Assembly: GCA_003164375.1 (NCBI GenBank)
Contig: PLTE01000028.1
Location: forward strand, 1-7,225
DNA from: Hyphomicrobiales bacterium
Lineage (GTDB): Bacteria > Pseudomonadota > Alphaproteobacteria > Rhizobiales > Xanthobacteraceae
Direction of reading: 5' to 3'
DNA: 7,225 nt
Numbering within the stretch: the stretch's first letter is position 1; each line of letters opens with the position of its first letter. Positions 5,936 to 7,225 of the stretch are shown here, one piece after another. The notes below the pieces were generated by a model that was not told the origin of the DNA, ran no database searches, and was given only the letters and a program-made list of their open reading frames with translations. A program made the translations under genes and the position numbers.

Positions 5936-5950
5936 TTAACGATTATTTAA
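5936..5950. promoter_or_regulatory. Perfect CtrA-type box TTAA-N7-TTAA upstream of the Cache-MCP operon
   Basis: TTAA at 5936-5939 and TTAA at 5947-5950 are separated by exactly seven bases, the core CtrA consensus. The near TTAA is 56 bases from the Cache ATG, a position where an activator box overlapping a -35 region could sit. No clear -10 follows at the expected distance. The left half also lies inside the perfect 12-base palindrome ATCGTTAACGAT (5932-5943). CtrA controls motility and chemotaxis genes in many alphaproteobacteria. No SD or gene is seen on the opposite side that it would serve. Confidence 0.5.
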
Positions 5951-6007
5951 TCGGGAGCCGTGCCGGCCGGCCCGGTTGCGGCGCGGGCTGCCGACGGCAA
6001 ATCATCG

Positions 6008-7225
6008 TTAGCCGGCATTGAGGACATCGCCGATCCAATCAAACATGAAATGCACGCCGATGGTGACATCGTCGACCTGACAGTGGTGGAAACCGCCTTC
6101 CTCGCGGCTAAACACTTTGAGCGTCTTCTGCTTGGAGCCGACGGCGGCGAACAGTTTTTCGGCGAGCGGCAGCGGAATTTGTTCGTCGCCCGCCCCATGC
6201 AGCAGCAAAAACGGGCATGTCATCTGCTGCACGATGCCGTCGAGGCGGAAACCCTCGAGCTTCTTGAGCGCCGAGGCGCGGTCGGGGACGCCGAGCACCC
6301 ATTGCAAATGCTCGGGCGGCACCGAGAGCGACAGCACTTTGCCGGAATCGAGCGCCTCGAGCCGGCGCGCCCAGATGTCGTGATAGTCCCATTGCGCGCC
6401 CCAGGCGACGCAGCATGCGAAGCGGCGTTCAAGCGCGGCGGCGCGCGGCGCGTAGTAGCCGCCGAGCGACAGCGCCATGACGCCGATGCGCTTGGGGTCG
6501 AACTCGCGGCGGCCGGCGAGATATTCGTAAACCGGCGTCGCGTAGCGCTCGGTTTCCGCGATCAGCGGCAGATTGCGGAAGCGGACGCTTTCGCCGTTGC
6601 CTGGTCCGTCGACGATCAGACAGCCGATGCCGCGCGCGGCGAGCTCGGGGATGCCGTAGCCGTATTGCAGTTCCTTGGTGACGTCGAAGCCGTCGAAAAA
6701 CACCATGGCCGGCGCCGGCCGCGTTCCCGCCGCATCCGGATCCGGGTGCACGAGGAGCGCCGGCAGGCTCGAGTGCTCATAGGGAATTTCGACCGGCTCG
6801 ATGCGCGGGCGGCGGATGATGGCGGCGGCCTCTTTAAAGATTTTCACGGCCTTGGCGTAGACATCCATGCTGCGCTGCGAGCGCGGCTGGATGAATCGCT
6901 CGCCAGTGTGGAAATAGCGCGCGGCGCGCATAAAACACGAGGCCGCGGTCAGCTTGTGGCCTGAGCCGAGCGCGTCACGGCCGCGCGCGTCGATCTTGTC
7001 GCCCATGCGCGTCCATTCCTGAAACCACGCCGTGTCGTCGCCGACTTTATCGGCGAGCGCGCGGCCGACGCGGTTGACCTCGTCGATTTCCACCCCGGTC
7101 CAGGGGGCCGCCGAAAGGCAGATCAACAGCCCCATCGACCAGCGATAATTGGTGGGAAAATAGAGGAATGCGGGATCGTCTTTCGCGTCGGCCAAGATCT
7201 TGCCTCCCATGTTCGTGCCGCCCAT
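6008..7225 (-). CDS. Alpha/beta hydrolase, FrsA/2,6-dihydroxypseudooxynicotine-hydrolase-like
   Basis: Large alpha/beta-fold hydrolase of 405 residues as seen. It has a helical N-terminal region (about 1-140, including KLTAASCFMRAARYF at 91-105, characteristic of this branch) before the catalytic core. Core marks: the VFFDGFD oxyanion strand (175-181), VDGPGNGES (205-213), nucleophile Ser253 in MALSLGGYYAP, Asp347 in LLHGAGDEQIP, and the His380-His381 pair in GGFHHCQVDD, where His381 is the likely catalytic base. The family includes 2,6-dihydroxypseudooxynicotine hydrolase (C-C bond cleavage) and FrsA-like esterases; the real substrate cannot be told. The first ATG is the very last codon of the window (7223-7225) and a second is at 7208-7210, so the start is uncertain and the gene could extend outside. 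The stop is TAA at 6008-6010. The 127 bases to the Cache gene contain the CtrA-type box and a GC-rich stretch without a clear terminator, so it is probably a separate transcription unit. Confidence 0.8.
   Translation of the reverse strand: MGGTNMGGKILADAKDDPAFLYFPTNYRWSMGLLICLSAAPWTGVEIDEVNRVGRALADKVGDDTAWFQEWTRMGDKIDARGRDALGSGHKLTAASCFMRAARYFHTGERFIQPRSQRSMDVYAKAVKIFKEAAAIIRRPRIEPVEIPYEHSSLPALLVHPDPDAAGTRPAPAMVFFDGFDVTKELQYGYGIPELAARGIGCLIVDGPGNGESVRFRNLPLIAETERYATPVYEYLAGRREFDPKRIGVMALSLGGYYAPRAAALERRFACCVAWGAQWDYHDIWARRLEALDSGKVLSLSVPPEHLQWVLGVPDRASALKKLEGFRLDGIVQQMTCPFLLLHGAGDEQIPLPLAEKLFAAVGSKQKTLKVFSREEGGFHHCQVDDVTIGVHFMFDWIGDVLNAG

Noticed and set aside
5960..6964. A 334-codon open frame on + opposite the right-hand hydrolase
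   Set aside because: The - strand frame has a full alpha/beta hydrolase catalytic set and normal codon bias. The + frame has no recognisable domain and is the usual antisense shadow in GC-rich DNA.

Overview
The window reads as ordinary chromosome of a high-GC alphaproteobacterium, most likely a Hyphomicrobiales (Bradyrhizobium/Rhodopseudomonas-like) lineage. The clues are strong G/C bias at third codon positions, a CpdR-type response regulator, a HisN-type histidinol-phosphatase, and a small RNA with anti-Shine-Dalgarno (CCUCC) loops of the kind common in that group. I see no phage, IS element, CRISPR array, tRNA or rRNA.

Layout from left to right. (1) An alpha/beta hydrolase of the lysophospholipase type on +, probably cut at its 5' end by the window edge. 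It converges on (2) hisN on -, with an inverted repeat between them. (3) A gene-free stretch of about 450 bases (1709-2162) holds a hairpin in the hisN leader, an AT-rich segment, and a well-supported small RNA on + (about 2027-2125) ending in a strong intrinsic terminator. (4) An N-formylglutamate amidohydrolase family gene on - is divergent from (5) cpdR on +; the 211-base intergenic region between them carries a three-fold phased AGG-N2-TTG repeat. (6) cpdR converges, with a 20-base gap, on a chemotaxis receptor (MCP) gene on -. Directly upstream of the MCP, on the same strand, lies (7) a small secreted Cache-domain protein, so 7 and 6 look like a two-gene sensory operon. (8) A FrsA/pseudooxynicotine-hydrolase-like alpha/beta hydrolase on - runs to the right edge.

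Three things stand out. First, the MCP frame is open from its ATG at 5372 to its stop at 3645 except for one in-frame amber TAG at 5235-5237. It falls just after the first membrane helix, so the receptor is probably a recent single-substitution pseudogene; TAG is an ordinary terminal stop elsewhere in the window, which argues against recoding. Second, a perfect TTAA-N7-TTAA CtrA-type box (5936-5950) lies 56 bases upstream of the Cache-MCP operon. CpdR, encoded next to that operon, controls ClpXP-dependent proteolysis of CtrA in this class, so adaptor and possible target are side by side. Third, the small RNA between hisN and the amidohydrolase has CU-rich anti-SD motifs in two hairpin loops and one linker, resembling the alpha-r14/cuckoo style of alphaproteobacterial sRNA.

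I do not see an undescribed multi-gene system here. The items worth follow-up are the sRNA, the interrupted receptor and the CtrA/CpdR link.
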